From positions 62,001-126,000 of the forward strand of contig JAEHOE010000056.1 in NCBI GenBank assembly GCA_016858145.1: a stretch of DNA of 64,000 nt, read 5' to 3'. Every line of letters begins with the position of its first letter. Position 1 is the stretch's first letter. The notes below the pieces were generated by a model that made no database searches, had not been told where the DNA came from, and saw nothing but the letters and a program-made list of their open reading frames with translations. Below are positions 36,836 through 47,738 of the stretch, piece after piece. The translations under genes and the position numbers were made by a program. The stretch comes from Edaphochlamys debaryana (taxonomy: Eukaryota > Chlorophyta > Chlorophyceae > Chlamydomonadales).

Positions 36836-39800
36836 ATGACCAGCACGCAGTGCGCTGCACGAGCGCCCCGGAGGGCTGTCCTCGTCCTTATGATGCTGAT
36901 GGCATCCCTGGGAGGCTCAGCTGAAGCGGGTGGCGTGCCGGAGGCGTCCATGTCGAATCCGCATTTGCCGCTATACATCCCGGCGGAGGTACCTTGCAGG
37001 TGCGTTAACCTTTAGTTAAGCTGCATAGGATTTTGGATGGGCCTTGAAGTCAGTACAGTCCGCTTCGGATGCCCAGATGCTAAACGCCGGAAAGCGCAAC
37101 GGCCTGATCAGGAGAGGGCAGCTGCCACTCTGGAACAAGTACTGGCGAAAAGCCCCTGCCTGGGCCACCTGCGGCGGTGGCGTCCCCTGTTGTGGCTGCG
37201 GGGGCAGGTCCCAACCGGCGCAGAGACAGCTCCTCTCCCCCCCGCAGGCCCCCCTTTGACTTGGCGCCTTCAGTGCCAGCCCACTCCCTGGCTGAGGAGC
37301 TGACAGCTGCGCACCACACTCCGCTGATGGCCCTTGTTCCTTGCCCCTGCGTGACGACCCTTGCTCAACCGCCCCACCCTCCCCAGCGAGCTGGAGGCCT
37401 TTGCGCGGCACCTGGCCCCCGGCGCCCGCGGTGACGGCAGCGTGTGGTCCGAGGTGGACGACACCGCCTGCGACGTCACCTACTCCTCCCTGGCGCTGGC
37501 GGCGGCGCCCGAGGGTGAGCACCGGGCGGCGGCGGGGAGGGGGGCAGGGGGCTTTACCGGAACACCCGGGCGCACGGCCACAGCCCCGATCAGGGCGACT
37601 CCCCCCCATCCGCCCTGCACTTCCCCCCCTGGCCACACACCTCTCTGCCCTCCCCCCCCTCCCCGCCCCCCCCCAGGCCGCCCCGCCGTGTCGTACAACA
37701 CCACCTACCGGGTGCACAAGGAGCTGCTGTCGCACATCCTCAACGCAGTGCGGAGGGCCAGGGAGCGGGACTCGCGACAGGTGGGGGGGGGGAGGGGCAG
37801 GGGAATGGGGGGAGGGGAGCGCGTGTGGGGAGGGGAGTGTGGGGGAGGGATGGGGGGGGCGGCAGCGCTCGAGCGCTTGCTCCCCGTCCCCGCCCCAACC
37901 ATCTCCATGCCGCAGCCCCACCCCGCTGTCGACCCTGCGCCCCTCCGCCCCCAACGCCAATACCCCTACGCCTCCCCCTCCCATACTCGGCCCTCCCCCC
38001 CCAGGTGGGCGACCCCTTCATCGCCCCCTACCTGGCGGGGGTGTACCAGCGCATGGGCCTCGAGTACGCATCGCTGCTCGCATTCCCGCGCCTCACGCTG
38101 CTCTGGAGGAGGCACGCGGCAGCGACGGCGGCAGCGGCGGCGGCGGCGCACGCCCAGCACCTGGCGGCGGCGGCAGCGGCGGAGGCGGAGGCCGCGGGCG
38201 AGGGCGCCGAGGGGGTGGAGGGCGGCGGCGAGGGGCCCCTGGGGCGGGCGGGGCCCTTCTCTGCGCCGTTCGGTGGCGGCGGTGGCTCGGTGCCCGGCGG
38301 CGGCAGCGGCGGCGGCTCCCGGTCCGTGGTGCGGGTGGTGCCTCTGGACTGGCACGTGCAGCAGCTGCACAGGGAGCTGGTGCTGGAGGTGGGGCGGTGG
38401 GGGGAGAGGGGGCGCTGAAGGGGTGGCGTGGGGCCTCGACGGCACTTGCTTGGTGCAGACCAGGGAGCTCGACGGGCGTAAGAGCCGCCGGAAAATGCCA
38501 TGACTGCCCTTTCCTGCCCTTTTTCGACCCCCAGCCCTGGCGACCCGCGGAGCTGCGTCGCATGCTGGCACACGCGGCCGCATACGCAGAGGCGCTGGCG
38601 GCGGCGGCGGGGGCGGGGGCAGGGGCGGCGGAGGGGGGTGCCACTGCCGGGCCCACTGCAGCGGCCGGTGCCAGCTCCGGGGCACTGCCCGGCCGGGGGG
38701 CCTACGCGGGGTCGTGTGCGTGGATGGGCGTGGGCGCGGGCGGCGGCCTGGGCCCCTGGGGCCCCCGGCCCGCGCACCTGTCGGGGCTTGGCGGGCTGCG
38801 GGGCGGCGGCGGCGGCATGGCCCTGTGCGACCCGGCGGCGGGGGCGGTGGGTGGCGCGGCGGGTGGCAGCGGCGTCAGCGGTGGCGGGGGCGGCGGGGCT
38901 CTGTTCTGGGGCCTGTGGGCCGCCAGCCCCACCACCCTGGTGGCCCTGGACGCACTGCAGGTGGGGGGAGGGGGGGGAGGGGGGGGTTCACGGCTGAGAA
39001 GGGAGACGGTCAGGCGGAGGGCCAGGGTGCAGCGAGCTGCTGGCTGCTGCCGGTGCTCTCTTAAATGCCCTATCTTACGGCTTACCCCCACCCTCCTCCC
39101 CCCCCCCAGGTGGCCCCCGACCACCCCTGGCTGGCGCTCTATGTGACCGTCATCGCCACCTGCCGCACCCTGGCCGAGTGGAGGGCGCTGGCGGCGGCGC
39201 TGGGGGCGGGGGCGGCGGGGGGCCCCTCGCTGCGCGCCCGCGCCTACGGCCTGGCGGGGGCGCACGCCGCCTCCGCCGCCGCCTCAGCACTGGTGACGGG
39301 GCTGCTCAACACCTGGCTGCCGCTGCTGGGGCACGGCTCGGCGCAGGTGGGGCGGGGGGCGAGGAGGAGGGGGTGTGCAGATGTGGTGCCTGCGTGGGCG
39401 TGCTGTGCCTCCTGTCCATGCATCCCCTAGCCCCATACAACAAGGTCAGATTTTTCATTCTTTTTCCTGTTCCTCTCTTCCCCCGCCCCCCCAGGCTGTG
39501 GTGTGGCTGCACCTGCTGCTGCTCCCGGCCGTCATGGCGGCGGCCATGGGGGTGGCGGGCATGCCGCGAGTGGTGAGGGGGGGGAGGGGGCTGGGGCAGA
39601 GGAAGGGCAAAGGCCGAGGAAACGAGGGTAACTCTGTGGGATGCGAGGCGTGCCGCACAAGACTGGGAGCTGCGCCCTAGGGCTGTGCCTTGCTCCAGCG
39701 CCACCCTTGCTCGCCTCCCCTCCACCACCTCCCCTCCACCCATCCACCCCAGGTCCGGCAGCTGGCCGCGGACCCCGCCTCCTGGGTGGAGCCCCGGGGC

Positions 39801-42085
39801 CCCTCGGGCGGGCGCCGGGGGGGCAGGCGGCACGGGGCGCACACCCACCACGGCCCCGCGCAGGGGCAGGGCGGGGGCGGGGGTGGGGCGGACCCGCTCG
39901 ATGCGCCGGGGGGCGGTGGGGGGCGGCGGGGCAGCAGGGACGCACTGGACCGGGCGGAGGGCGGCGGCCGAGGCGGGGCAGGCGGGGGCGGGGCCTCTCC
40001 CGGCGGCACCCCCTCGGGCGCCCCCGCCCCCGCCTCCGCGGTGCACTGGCCGCCAGCGCTGGACGTGCCCGCATGGCTGGACGACTGGCCCAACGCACCC
40101 GAGGCCTTCCGGTGCGGGAGGGCGGGGGGGGGCCGTTCCGCCTGACTCCTTCCCAACCTGCTAGCAGCCGCCTTCCCGCTCCCTGCCCCATCCTCACGCC
40201 CTGCCCCTGTACCCCCCCCCCCCCAGCTGCCCCATCACGCAGGCGCTGATGCGGGAGCCCGCGCAGGCCTCCTCGGGGGTCACCTACGAGCGCCCCGCCA
40301 TCCTGCAGTGGCTCGACCAGCGCCGCGTGGACCCCGTCACGCACGCGCCGCTCAAGCGCCACCGCCTGGCGCCCAACCTCAACCTCAGGCACATGATCGA
40401 GGTGTGGGTGCAGGTGAGCGGGGGGGGGGAGGCTCAGGACCTGCGCCAGAGGGCGGCCGGGAAGCCTGGGAAGCCTACGACCCGGGAGCTGCGGCCGTCG
40501 CCGGCATGCCCCTCCCTCCCTCCCTCCCTGCCACCCACCCCCTCTCCCGCTTCCCCACCCCGTCCACCCCACCCCATCGCAGGACCGCGTGGAGGCCCGG
40601 CGGCGCCTGGCCGCCAAGCTGCGCGAGGGCGTGCTGGCGGAGGCGGCGGAGGCGGCGGCGGCCATGGCGGCGCGGGCGCAGCAGCGCAGGGCGGCGGCGG
40701 AGGCGGCAGAGGTGGAGGCGGAGGCGCTGGCCCAGGCCCAGGCGGCGGAGGCGGCGGGCGGTCTTGGGATTGCACCGGAGGCCAGTCCGCCCGCAGGCGC
40801 TGCGGCTCCCCCGGGGGCTCCCCCGCCGGTCGCTGAGTCGTGCGCTGCGCCGGCGGCGGCCGATGCGGGCCCAGCCGGTGCCCCCGGGGTCCCTGCAGCG
40901 GGGGGCGCAGCAGCGGCGGCCGCAGCGGGCGCCCCGGGCGTCAGCCCCAAGCTCCCCGCGAGGGCTGAGCGCGGGGAGGCGCAGGCGCAGGCGGAGGCGG
41001 AGGCGTGTGGGGAGCTGCCGGTGGAGGCGGTGGAGGCCATGGCGGTGGCGGCGGCGCGGGCGCGGGCCGCCAGCAAGCGGCGGGGCACGTACCAGGGAGC
41101 CGAGCTGCTGCACCTGCAGACACAGGCCCACGCCCCCACACAGCCCCACACGCACACCCACGCCCACGCCCACGCCCACACCCACGGCCACAGCCCCAGC
41201 CACGCCCTCGCTCACGCACACCCACGCCCCCACGCGCCCCTGCAAGACCCCGACGAGCCCCCCGCCTCCGCCGGCGACCTCCTGCTGCTGGGCCTGGCCT
41301 CCCCCCGGTCCCGCCCCCACTCCCAGCCCCAGCCCCAGCACCTGCGCCTGGCGGTCAACGTGGCAGCGGCGGCGGGGCGGGCGGGGGCGGGGCGGGAGGA
41401 GACGGAGACCGGCGGCAGCGTCAGCGCCACCAGCGCGGGCGAGGGCGGCGGGGAGGGGTCGCCCTTCAGGAGCGCCGCAAGGGCCAGCAGCCGGGGCTTG
41501 GGGGCCTCCAGCGGCAGTGCGTCCCGCGGCCGAGGGCCCGGGCCACACGCGGCCGCAGCCGCCGCGGCCGGGGCAGGTGGAGGCGGAGATGGCATCGCTT
41601 CCGCCGAAGGCGGGGCCCCCTCATCGGAACCCTCCACCGGCGCCGAAACGCCTGCGGCCCGGGGCCCCGGGGAGGGGGCCGCGCGGGGCCGCGTGTCGGT
41701 CCCCGTCACGGCCGGCGCTGCGCCTCCCCCGGGCGCTGCGGACCCCGGCTCGGGTCCCGACTGGGACCTGGTGTGGGGGCCGCTGGGGGACGCCAGCTCG
41801 GGGGCGCTGGCCACGGACGGGGGCAGCCTGTCGCGGGGCTTCAGCCGGCCCTCCCGGCTGGCGGCGTCAGAGGCGGACGGGGCCGCGGAGGGGGAGGTCT
41901 GGGCGGGGCCGGCGGGGGTGGCGGAGGGCAGGGGGCGGAGGGAGGAGGGCGAGGCGTCGGCACTGACTGAGGCGGCTCTGGCGGCGGCGGGGTCGAGGGG
42001 GGAGGAGTGGGCGAGGGGAGAGGCGGGCGGGGCTTCACCCGCGGGCGGGGCTGGTGGGACGGGGGGTCCGCACGGCCGTGACTAG
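36836..42085 (+). CDS. U-box protein with signal peptide and membrane segment
   Basis: U-box domains recruit ubiquitin-loaded E2 enzymes, so this is a candidate E3 ligase. Ten exons: 36836-36999, 37387-37514, 37677-37780, 38005-38388, 38535-38960, 39110-39346, 39495-39572, 39753-40111, 40227-40413, 40583-42085; phases close (1189 aa). The N-terminus (RRAVLVLMMLMASLGGSAEA) reads as a signal peptide or anchor. The middle is not recognised (RPAVSYNTTYRVHKELLSHI; VGDPFIAPYLAGVYQRMGLE). A hydrophobic hairpin spans exons 6-7 (ALVTGLLNTWLPLL, then VVWLHLLLLPAVMAAAMGVA). The U-box lies in exon 9: CPITQALMREPAQASSGVTY, ERPAILQWLDQ, then PLKRHRLAPNLNLRHMIEVW. A long Ala/Glu coiled-coil-like and low-complexity tail follows, including a His-rich repeat. 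If the hairpin is real, the ligase could act at an organelle or ER membrane. Domain order is unusual. Confidence 0.8.
41146..41236 (+). repeat. His-rich coding repeat (CAC-x)n
   Basis: Within the last exon of the U-box gene, a run of CAC codons alternating with ACA, GCC or ACC encodes a HTHTHAHAHAHTHGH-type stretch followed by more spaced His. Such stretches can bind Zn, Ni or Cu, but may equally be a neutral microsatellite expansion. Confidence 0.8.
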
Positions 42086-43353
42086 GGCTCCCGGGGTACC
42101 GTAGACGTGGGGCGGTCCACCCTTGTCATGCAGCACACTGCTCAGGGGGGACAGAAGCGGCAGATGGCTAGGGCCTCGACGCGTGTGATGGTGTCTGTGA
42201 GGTTGTGCTTGTCTGATGTATGCATGGGTCTGATGTATGCATGGGATGTGATTCGTGTACGGGGTTGCTTGCTCAAGATATCCATAGGTTGTAGCTCGTC
42301 GTGTGACCGGCTGCGTCCGGCAATGGCATTGCCTGATAAACTTCAACGCTCAGGACTATGCTTGCAGGGTTCTGGAAAAGACGTGTGTCGTAATGTTTGG
42401 CTGTGCTCGCGTACGTGAGTGGGTGTGGTTGGCAGCTGGTGTGACCATAAGCCCGCCTGGTGGGCAGAGGGGCTGCCAGCGGGGCTCTCCCAGGGGTGAG
42501 CCACTGCGGCAGGCGGCGCGCATTGCCCGGTGCCCGTAGTACTGGTGGCAGAGCCAGGTAGTAGCCTAGCATTGGTAAGACCCAAGGCTCTTGCCCGGAC
42601 CGGAAGGAGGCGGCCCGCACGGGGCCCGCGCCGCGGCTGGTGAAGCGCTCGGGGCCCACGGGAGCGGCTGATGGATCGACCCGCAGCTAAGGCTACGGGA
42701 ACTTTAGCCCAAGATCTAATCATCTCTCCCTCCACGCTCCCACCACTCCGCCGGCCTCCCGCGCCTCCTTGGCCGGGAGGCGGAGCTTCGCCTGCTGCGC
42801 GGTCGCCACCCCTCGCACGACGGTAGCCCACTTGAGCGCGACGGTCCCTTCAGGCCCCGGAGCCCGGACCCGATGCCTCCGTTCAATCCGCTCTCCGCTG
42901 TGGTAATACTCGACGCCCTGATAAGCTAAGCCCATCATACCGCCGTGGTCCCTGCAGCCTCAAAGCCAGTGCAGTCCCCCGCCTGAACCCAGCGCAAGTA
43001 GCGATGGCCCCCCTTTCCCACGTCCGCTCCGATTGCCCACACCTGAAAGCCCCACCGCTCTGTTTCGCTGCGCACGGCAACTGCTCGTGGAGCCCATCTG
43101 CAGCCCCCACTGTGGGGGCTGAACCTGTGTTGGGGCTTGGGGGCCTCTGCCTGCGTGCGGATCACGCCCAGCCCGCAATGCCACGATCTTACAAGTGGAG
43201 TTTCTGAGGGGAGTTCGTTCTTGAGGGCCTGGCGTGCCCAGAGCCCCATCTGCACGCTCGCGTCCCATTCCCACCGGCTGCTGCAGCACCCCACCGCCCC
43301 ACACCCGCCCCACAGCTGTACCCCAGCCTACCGTGCCCTCGGTTCCACCCGGC
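42086..43353. other. Tail-to-tail intergenic region, U-box / HINT
   Basis: About 1.3 kb between converging genes. It should hold both 3' UTRs. GC is lower than in the exons. It contains one pair of overlapping minus-strand frames listed separately; nothing else is supported. Confidence 0.45.
42720..43294 (-). other. Two overlapping open frames, doubtful coding
   Basis: A minus-strand frame (43294-42935, 119 aa) ends at a TGA that overlaps the ATG of a second frame (42938-42720, 72 aa) in an ATGA arrangement. Their composition is richer in W, H, Q and Y than chance frames of the GC-rich exons, for example SSRWEWDASVQMGLWARQAL and GLAYQGVEYYHSGERIERRH. No domain is recognised. It could be a mobile-element remnant with a frame break, or chance. 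Confidence 0.15.
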
Positions 43354-44348
43354 TCACACCCTCGCCCCCGCCCCCCACGCCCGCTTGCCCCCCGCGCCCC
43401 TCAGCCGCGCGATGAGCTCCCTGGAGGGCAGCCACACGCCCGGCACTGAGTACTTGAGCGCCGCCAGGGGGGGCGTGAAAGGGGGCGCCAGGCAGTGCAG
43501 GCTGGGGGGCGGCAGCGGTGGAGAGAAGAGGGGTGAATGGGACAACGGAGCGGCGAACCCGTCTCGCATGTACTTTGTTTACCTTGACACCACCAGCGAC
43601 CCCCTTCCCCCTTCCCCCTCCCCCTCCCCCCTCACTGCAGGTGGTCCACGCTGCGCCAGGGCGGCACGTGGTAGCCGAAGCGCATGGGGGCCCCAGGGGC
43701 GCAGTGGCGGGACAGCACCTCGCGCCCCACGCGCTCCAGCTCCTCGGCTGGGGGTGGGGGGATGAGGTGGAGGCGGGAGGCGGGGGTAGCAAGGGACAAG
43801 GCAAGCGGCTGGGGAGTAGACGGGAAGGGTAGGAAGCGGCGTGGGTCTGGCCTTCGCTGTGCGCTTCCTTGCTCCCCTGCGCCCCCCCCCCCCCCGGCCC
43901 TCCCCCCCACCCACCCAGGTCCAGGTCCCCGGGGCCCATGCAGTTGGTGTTGGCCACGTGGGCCCGGGGGATGACTAAGAGGTGCGTGGCGGCCCGGGGG
44001 CTCCGGTCCGGCATGACGATGAGCCGGGAGTCCTGCCAGGGGGGGATGGGCGGGCGCGGTCGGTCCCTGACCCAAGGACGAGCGTCTCGGCAGAGACCCC
44101 CCCCCCCGCCGCAGTGGCTGGCCACTCGGAGGCATCCCACTATGCGCCATCACGTGCGCCGACTCTGCGATTCCATAGCCCTCTGGGTTCCCCCCCTTGC
44201 TCCCCACCTGGTACAGCACCCTGTCGGGCTCGGCCCCGGCGGCGACAGCGCAGAAGGGGCAGCCCTGCACCGGGTCCCGCTCGTCGCACGCCTTGGGCTG
44301 CCGGCGGGCCCACTGCGGCCAGCACGCACCGCACAGGCCCGCCAGCAT
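43354..44348 (-). CDS. HINT3: HIT-domain protein, HINT3-like
   Basis: HINT proteins are nucleotide hydrolases of the histidine-triad superfamily that cleave purine nucleoside phosphoramidates and aminoacyl-adenylates. Four exons, from high to low: 44348-44208, 44032-43915, 43747-43636, 43501-43354; phases close (172 aa). The start ATG opens MLAGLCGACWPQWARRQPKA. The domain begins at GCPFCAVAAGAEPDRVLYQ, with the CxxC typical of HINT, then DSRLIVMPDRSPRAATHLLV and IPRAHVAN. The catalytic triad HLHLHCLA is completed exactly across the exon 3/4 junction (CA + C = His), preceded by MRFGYHVPPWRSVD as in HINT3. WLPSRELIARLRG near the C-terminus matches the HINT3-type end. The RFGYHxPPxxSVDHLHLH pattern separates it from HINT1 and HINT2. 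Probably cytosolic or nuclear. Confidence 0.9.
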
Positions 44349-45311
44349 CACCTCCCTCCGCCGGGGAGCCGTGGCGCCAGCAGCTCGGAGGCGCTGCTCG
44401 TGAACGGGCGGGAGTCGGGAGCGGCGGCGGGGGTCGAGGCTGGCGCGCAGAAGTGCGCACAGAAGCGCAGGTGTGCACGCCGACGATTGGACGCCTCCCC
44501 TTTGCCGCTGTTCAGCGATAGGAAGCAGTTGGTTACACCTGAATCCTTTGCGTTACACTGCCCAGGCCGCGGTCGACAATTGCTGCATTCCCCTTGCATC
44601 AACGACTCAGTCGAACTTGCAACACCGGTGAGCTACATAAAGCTATACATGATGACGAGCCATCAGCAGTGAGTACTTGGTCCGGAGTCTCATCGCGATC
44701 CACGCCTCTTGAAGCCCATACCGTCCCCAACCCCCACGAACCCCGCCACCCCCCCGCCACCCGGACATTAGAAGGGAGCGGGCAATGCGCCAGAGCGACC
44801 CTACATGCAGTCAAACACCTACCGCGTTTATTCATAGTCCTAACGAACATGCACAGAAGAATGGCGGCTTCAAGTTGGAGACTCATCAAGGCCTACACAT
44901 GAATGCCCCTTGGTAGTAGGGGTGGTACTGAAGCAATGATGCGAGCCATACAACGTTACTGAGGCCTGCTACAGTTACCTCCTGGTTTGGGCCAAGCGAT
45001 GCATGGCCTCTTGCTATCCTCCTCGTGGCTGGTGGGCCGGACCCCGCACATATTGCCAGATTGCCTTATCCTCCTCGTGACCTTTGCATTTGCAATGTTC
45101 AATGTGCTAGGCCCAGCCCGTGCTACAGCTGCTAGGGGTTCATGGGTCTCGACAGGGCCCTCCCTCTGTCCTTGCAGCCCCCACAGCGTCTCCCCATAAT
45201 GGCACCGCCTGGCAACGTGCCGTTGCCGTCGCAGCCGCTGCCTGCCCCCCCTCACCGTGAGGGCCTCACGCCCGCTCGGTCTGAGCCACTCCGGCGGCCC
45301 CCGGGCCGGCC
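44349..45311. other. Intergenic upstream of HINT gene
   Basis: About 0.96 kb that should contain the HINT promoter and the 3' UTR of the next minus-strand gene. Lower GC, with no recognisable exon or RNA gene. An alternative plus-strand frame beginning at 45142 runs into the next region but is the Pro/Arg-rich shadow of a GC-rich repeat. Confidence 0.4.
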
Positions 45312-47190
45312 TCAGCGCCCACATGTGCGCTCCCTCCACCAGCCCTTCCTTCCCCCTCCAGCCGATGGCTCGGTGGCTCGGGCGGTGGTGCCGCCTCGGC
45401 CCCCGCCTGCCGCTGCGCCTCCCTCAGCCCGGCCAGGAGGCAGGCGGGCTGCAGCACCAGCACCCGCCGGGGTACCGGCCCCGCCGCCGGGCCGGCGTCT
45501 CCTTGGCCCCTGCCCCCGCCAGCCTGCTCCTCCGCATCCCGCTCGGACGGGCCCCGGTCCACGGCCCACCCCACCCGCCACCGCCACCGCCACCGCCACC
45601 GCCACCGCCGCGCCGCCTGGGCCGCAGCCGGGGGCATCGCCGGCTCGGCACTGGCGGCGGGAGCGGTCGGTGCGGGGCTCGGGGCAGTGGGCGAGGGCGG
45701 CGGCGGCTGCTCCGCCACCGCCACCGCCACCGACCCCAGCAGCGCCGTCCGCAGCGCCGGGGGCAGCGGCCGCGCGGGCAGCGGGGAGGCGGGGGCGAGC
45801 GAGGAGCGGCGGAGAGCGGTGCAGTGCGGACCGCATGGGCTGCCGCTGGATGCGCTGGGCAGTGGGCCGGGGGTGGCGCCCGTCGGGGGGGCGGGGGCTG
45901 GGCCCAGGGGTCTGGGGGAGGGCAGCGGTGAGGTCGGTAGTGTCGCCGACGGGGGCGGCCGCTGTGGGTGCGGAGTGGGGGGGGCGGAGGCGGCCGGGGT
46001 GGCGCAGGAGCTGCCGGCGGTGGGTGCGCAGCGGGGCGTGCGGGGGGTCTTGGGGGAGGGGGGCGGCGCCTCGAGGCTGATGCAGCGCAGCGGCGGGGAA
46101 TGGGCCCAAGGTTTGGACGAGGGGCCTGGAGCGGCTGCCGGTGCCTGCGGGGGTTGGCGGGGAGGACGGTGCGGGGAGGGGCCGGGTGACGCCCAGCGCC
46201 ACGGACCCAAGCCCAGTCCCCAAGACCGGGCCCTCCATCAGTCCGATCCCGAACCGCGCGTCCAGCACCCCACACACTGTGCTCCCAGCATGGCCCCCAG
46301 TCAACGCACCAGCCCCGGCAGCCACCACTGCGGCCCAAGCGCCTGCGCTGGCAGCGGCAGCGGCACCCGGCTGGGGCGCCACGCCCTGCCCGTCCAGTCC
46401 ACCGGTACCTCCACTTCCGCCTCCACGCCCGCACGCGCCGCCGCCCTCCCCGCACCGGCGGTGCCCGGGGCAGCGGATGCCGTGTGGCCCCGCAGGCAGT
46501 GGGTGACGCGCTGCGGGGGGCCGAGGGGCGGTGGGGCGGGGGCATCGGCACAGCGGAGTGAGGGCCAGGGCAGGTCCAGCTCCCGCAATCACAGGCAGAG
46601 CTAGCTCGCATACCGCGCCGCCCCGCCCTGACCCCTACACCCAACGGGAGTCAGTGGGAGCCCAGCCCACTGGGCCCAGCAGCAGCCCCCTCTGCCCCAC
46701 CCGCCCCCCCCCCTCACCGGCCCCGCCAGCCCCAGCAGGAGGCCGCACGCCGCCACCCCCGCGCTGATGGCCAGCAGCGGCCCGGCCCAGGGGCTGCCGC
46801 GCAGGAAGAAGCCAGCCACCAGGCCGCCCAGCCCTGCGGCCGCTGTTGTGCGGGGGGAAAGGGTGGAGGGAAGGGGAGCTCGCTTGTGAACAGGGAGAAG
46901 GGGAAACGGGAGACGAGGTTACGCGAATAGCAGGGCCAGCAAAGTGCAACAATTGTGAACAGGGACCAACCACCTTGCCCGCGTGCGGGCTTCAGCCGAA
47001 CCGTCGCGGGACGCGTGCCGACACGCGCCGAAAGCGGGCAGGGGGTTGACGCGCCGGGGGCCAAGAGGTGCTCGGGGGCCTCACCGATGACCCAGGCGGT
47101 CTTGAAGCAATCGCCCTCGCCCCGGGGTCGCGACGTCGCGGAGTCGCCGACCGCAAGATTCAAGGACTGCGCCTCGGGGACCCAGTCCAT
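45312..47190 (-). CDS. Hypothetical membrane protein with low-complexity tail
   Basis: A tentative model. Three exons, from high to low: 47190-47085, 46842-46718, 46634-45312; phases close (517 aa). Exon 1 encodes MDWVPEAQSLNLAVGDSATS, ending in CFKTAWVI. Exon 2 encodes a hydrophobic Gly/Ala segment (AAAGLGGLVAGFFLRGSPWA, then PLLAISAGVAACGLLLGL), likely one or two membrane helices. Exon 3 begins after an acceptor with a weak pyrimidine tract and contains another Gly-rich hydrophobic stretch (AAVVAAGAGALTGGHAGSTV; GTGLGSVALGVTRPL). It then becomes Pro/Ala/Arg-rich and includes an AV repeat made by a CCGCCA microsatellite. The Gly-rich pattern recalls small mitochondrial or plastid membrane proteins, but I cannot name a family. 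Exons 1-2 are better supported than exon 3, whose real end may be earlier. Confidence 0.35.
45576..45610. repeat. (CCGCCA)n microsatellite
   Basis: About six units of a CGCCAC/CCGCCA hexanucleotide. In the minus frame of the tentative membrane protein it encodes an alternating Ala-Val run. In another frame it gives WRWRWR, so all apparent peptide repeats here derive from the microsatellite. Confidence 0.85.
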
Positions 47191-47738
47191 GGCTGTCGGA
47201 GCCGCACTACGAGCCACAGGTGCTCAGCGTGCAGCAGCGGCAGCGCATAAGACGTGCCGCAGGCCTCAGGGAGAGCTGCGCGCGCCAAGTTGCGAGTTGT
47301 ACAAGGATGGGGTTCTTTGGATCGTGGCGCGAAGAGGTGCGGCTCTGCACGTTAAATGAGGATACCTACGCAAGGCATGTGTACACGCGAGGCTCGCCAC
47401 GGCGCCAGAGCCAAAACTCGGCACATTACCCCAACCGCCGCAATCCGCGACGATCAAAAGCGCGCCATCCACGGGCCGCCCCACAGTGTTACCAGGTCAC
47501 CTGGGTGACAACGGCTTAGCTTTGGTAGCATTTGATAGATCAGGTCACCGTGACTCGGCGACGAGTGGGCGCATGTGTCGTCGAGTCTGACGTCAACGCC
47601 TGTGATAGAGCGTACAGTAGCACGTAGTCACCAGCTTGGCTTGTGACGGGTCTCTGTGCCGCGGTGCGCGCCGGCGTTGCATCCTCAGCAGTTCGAGGAA
47701 GTGTTAGCCCGCTCTCGCGGTACACGTGGAGGTTCAAC
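47191..47738. promoter_or_regulatory. Divergent intergenic region of two membrane-protein genes
   Basis: About 0.55 kb between start codons at 47190 (minus) and 47739 (plus). It should hold both promoters if the tentative minus-strand gene is real. No motif identified. Confidence 0.35.

Noticed and set aside
45142..46080. 312-aa plus-strand Pro-rich frame with an AT/TA repeat
   Set aside because: The repeat is the CCGCCA microsatellite read in another frame, with no domain and no splice support; the minus-strand model fits better, though weakly.
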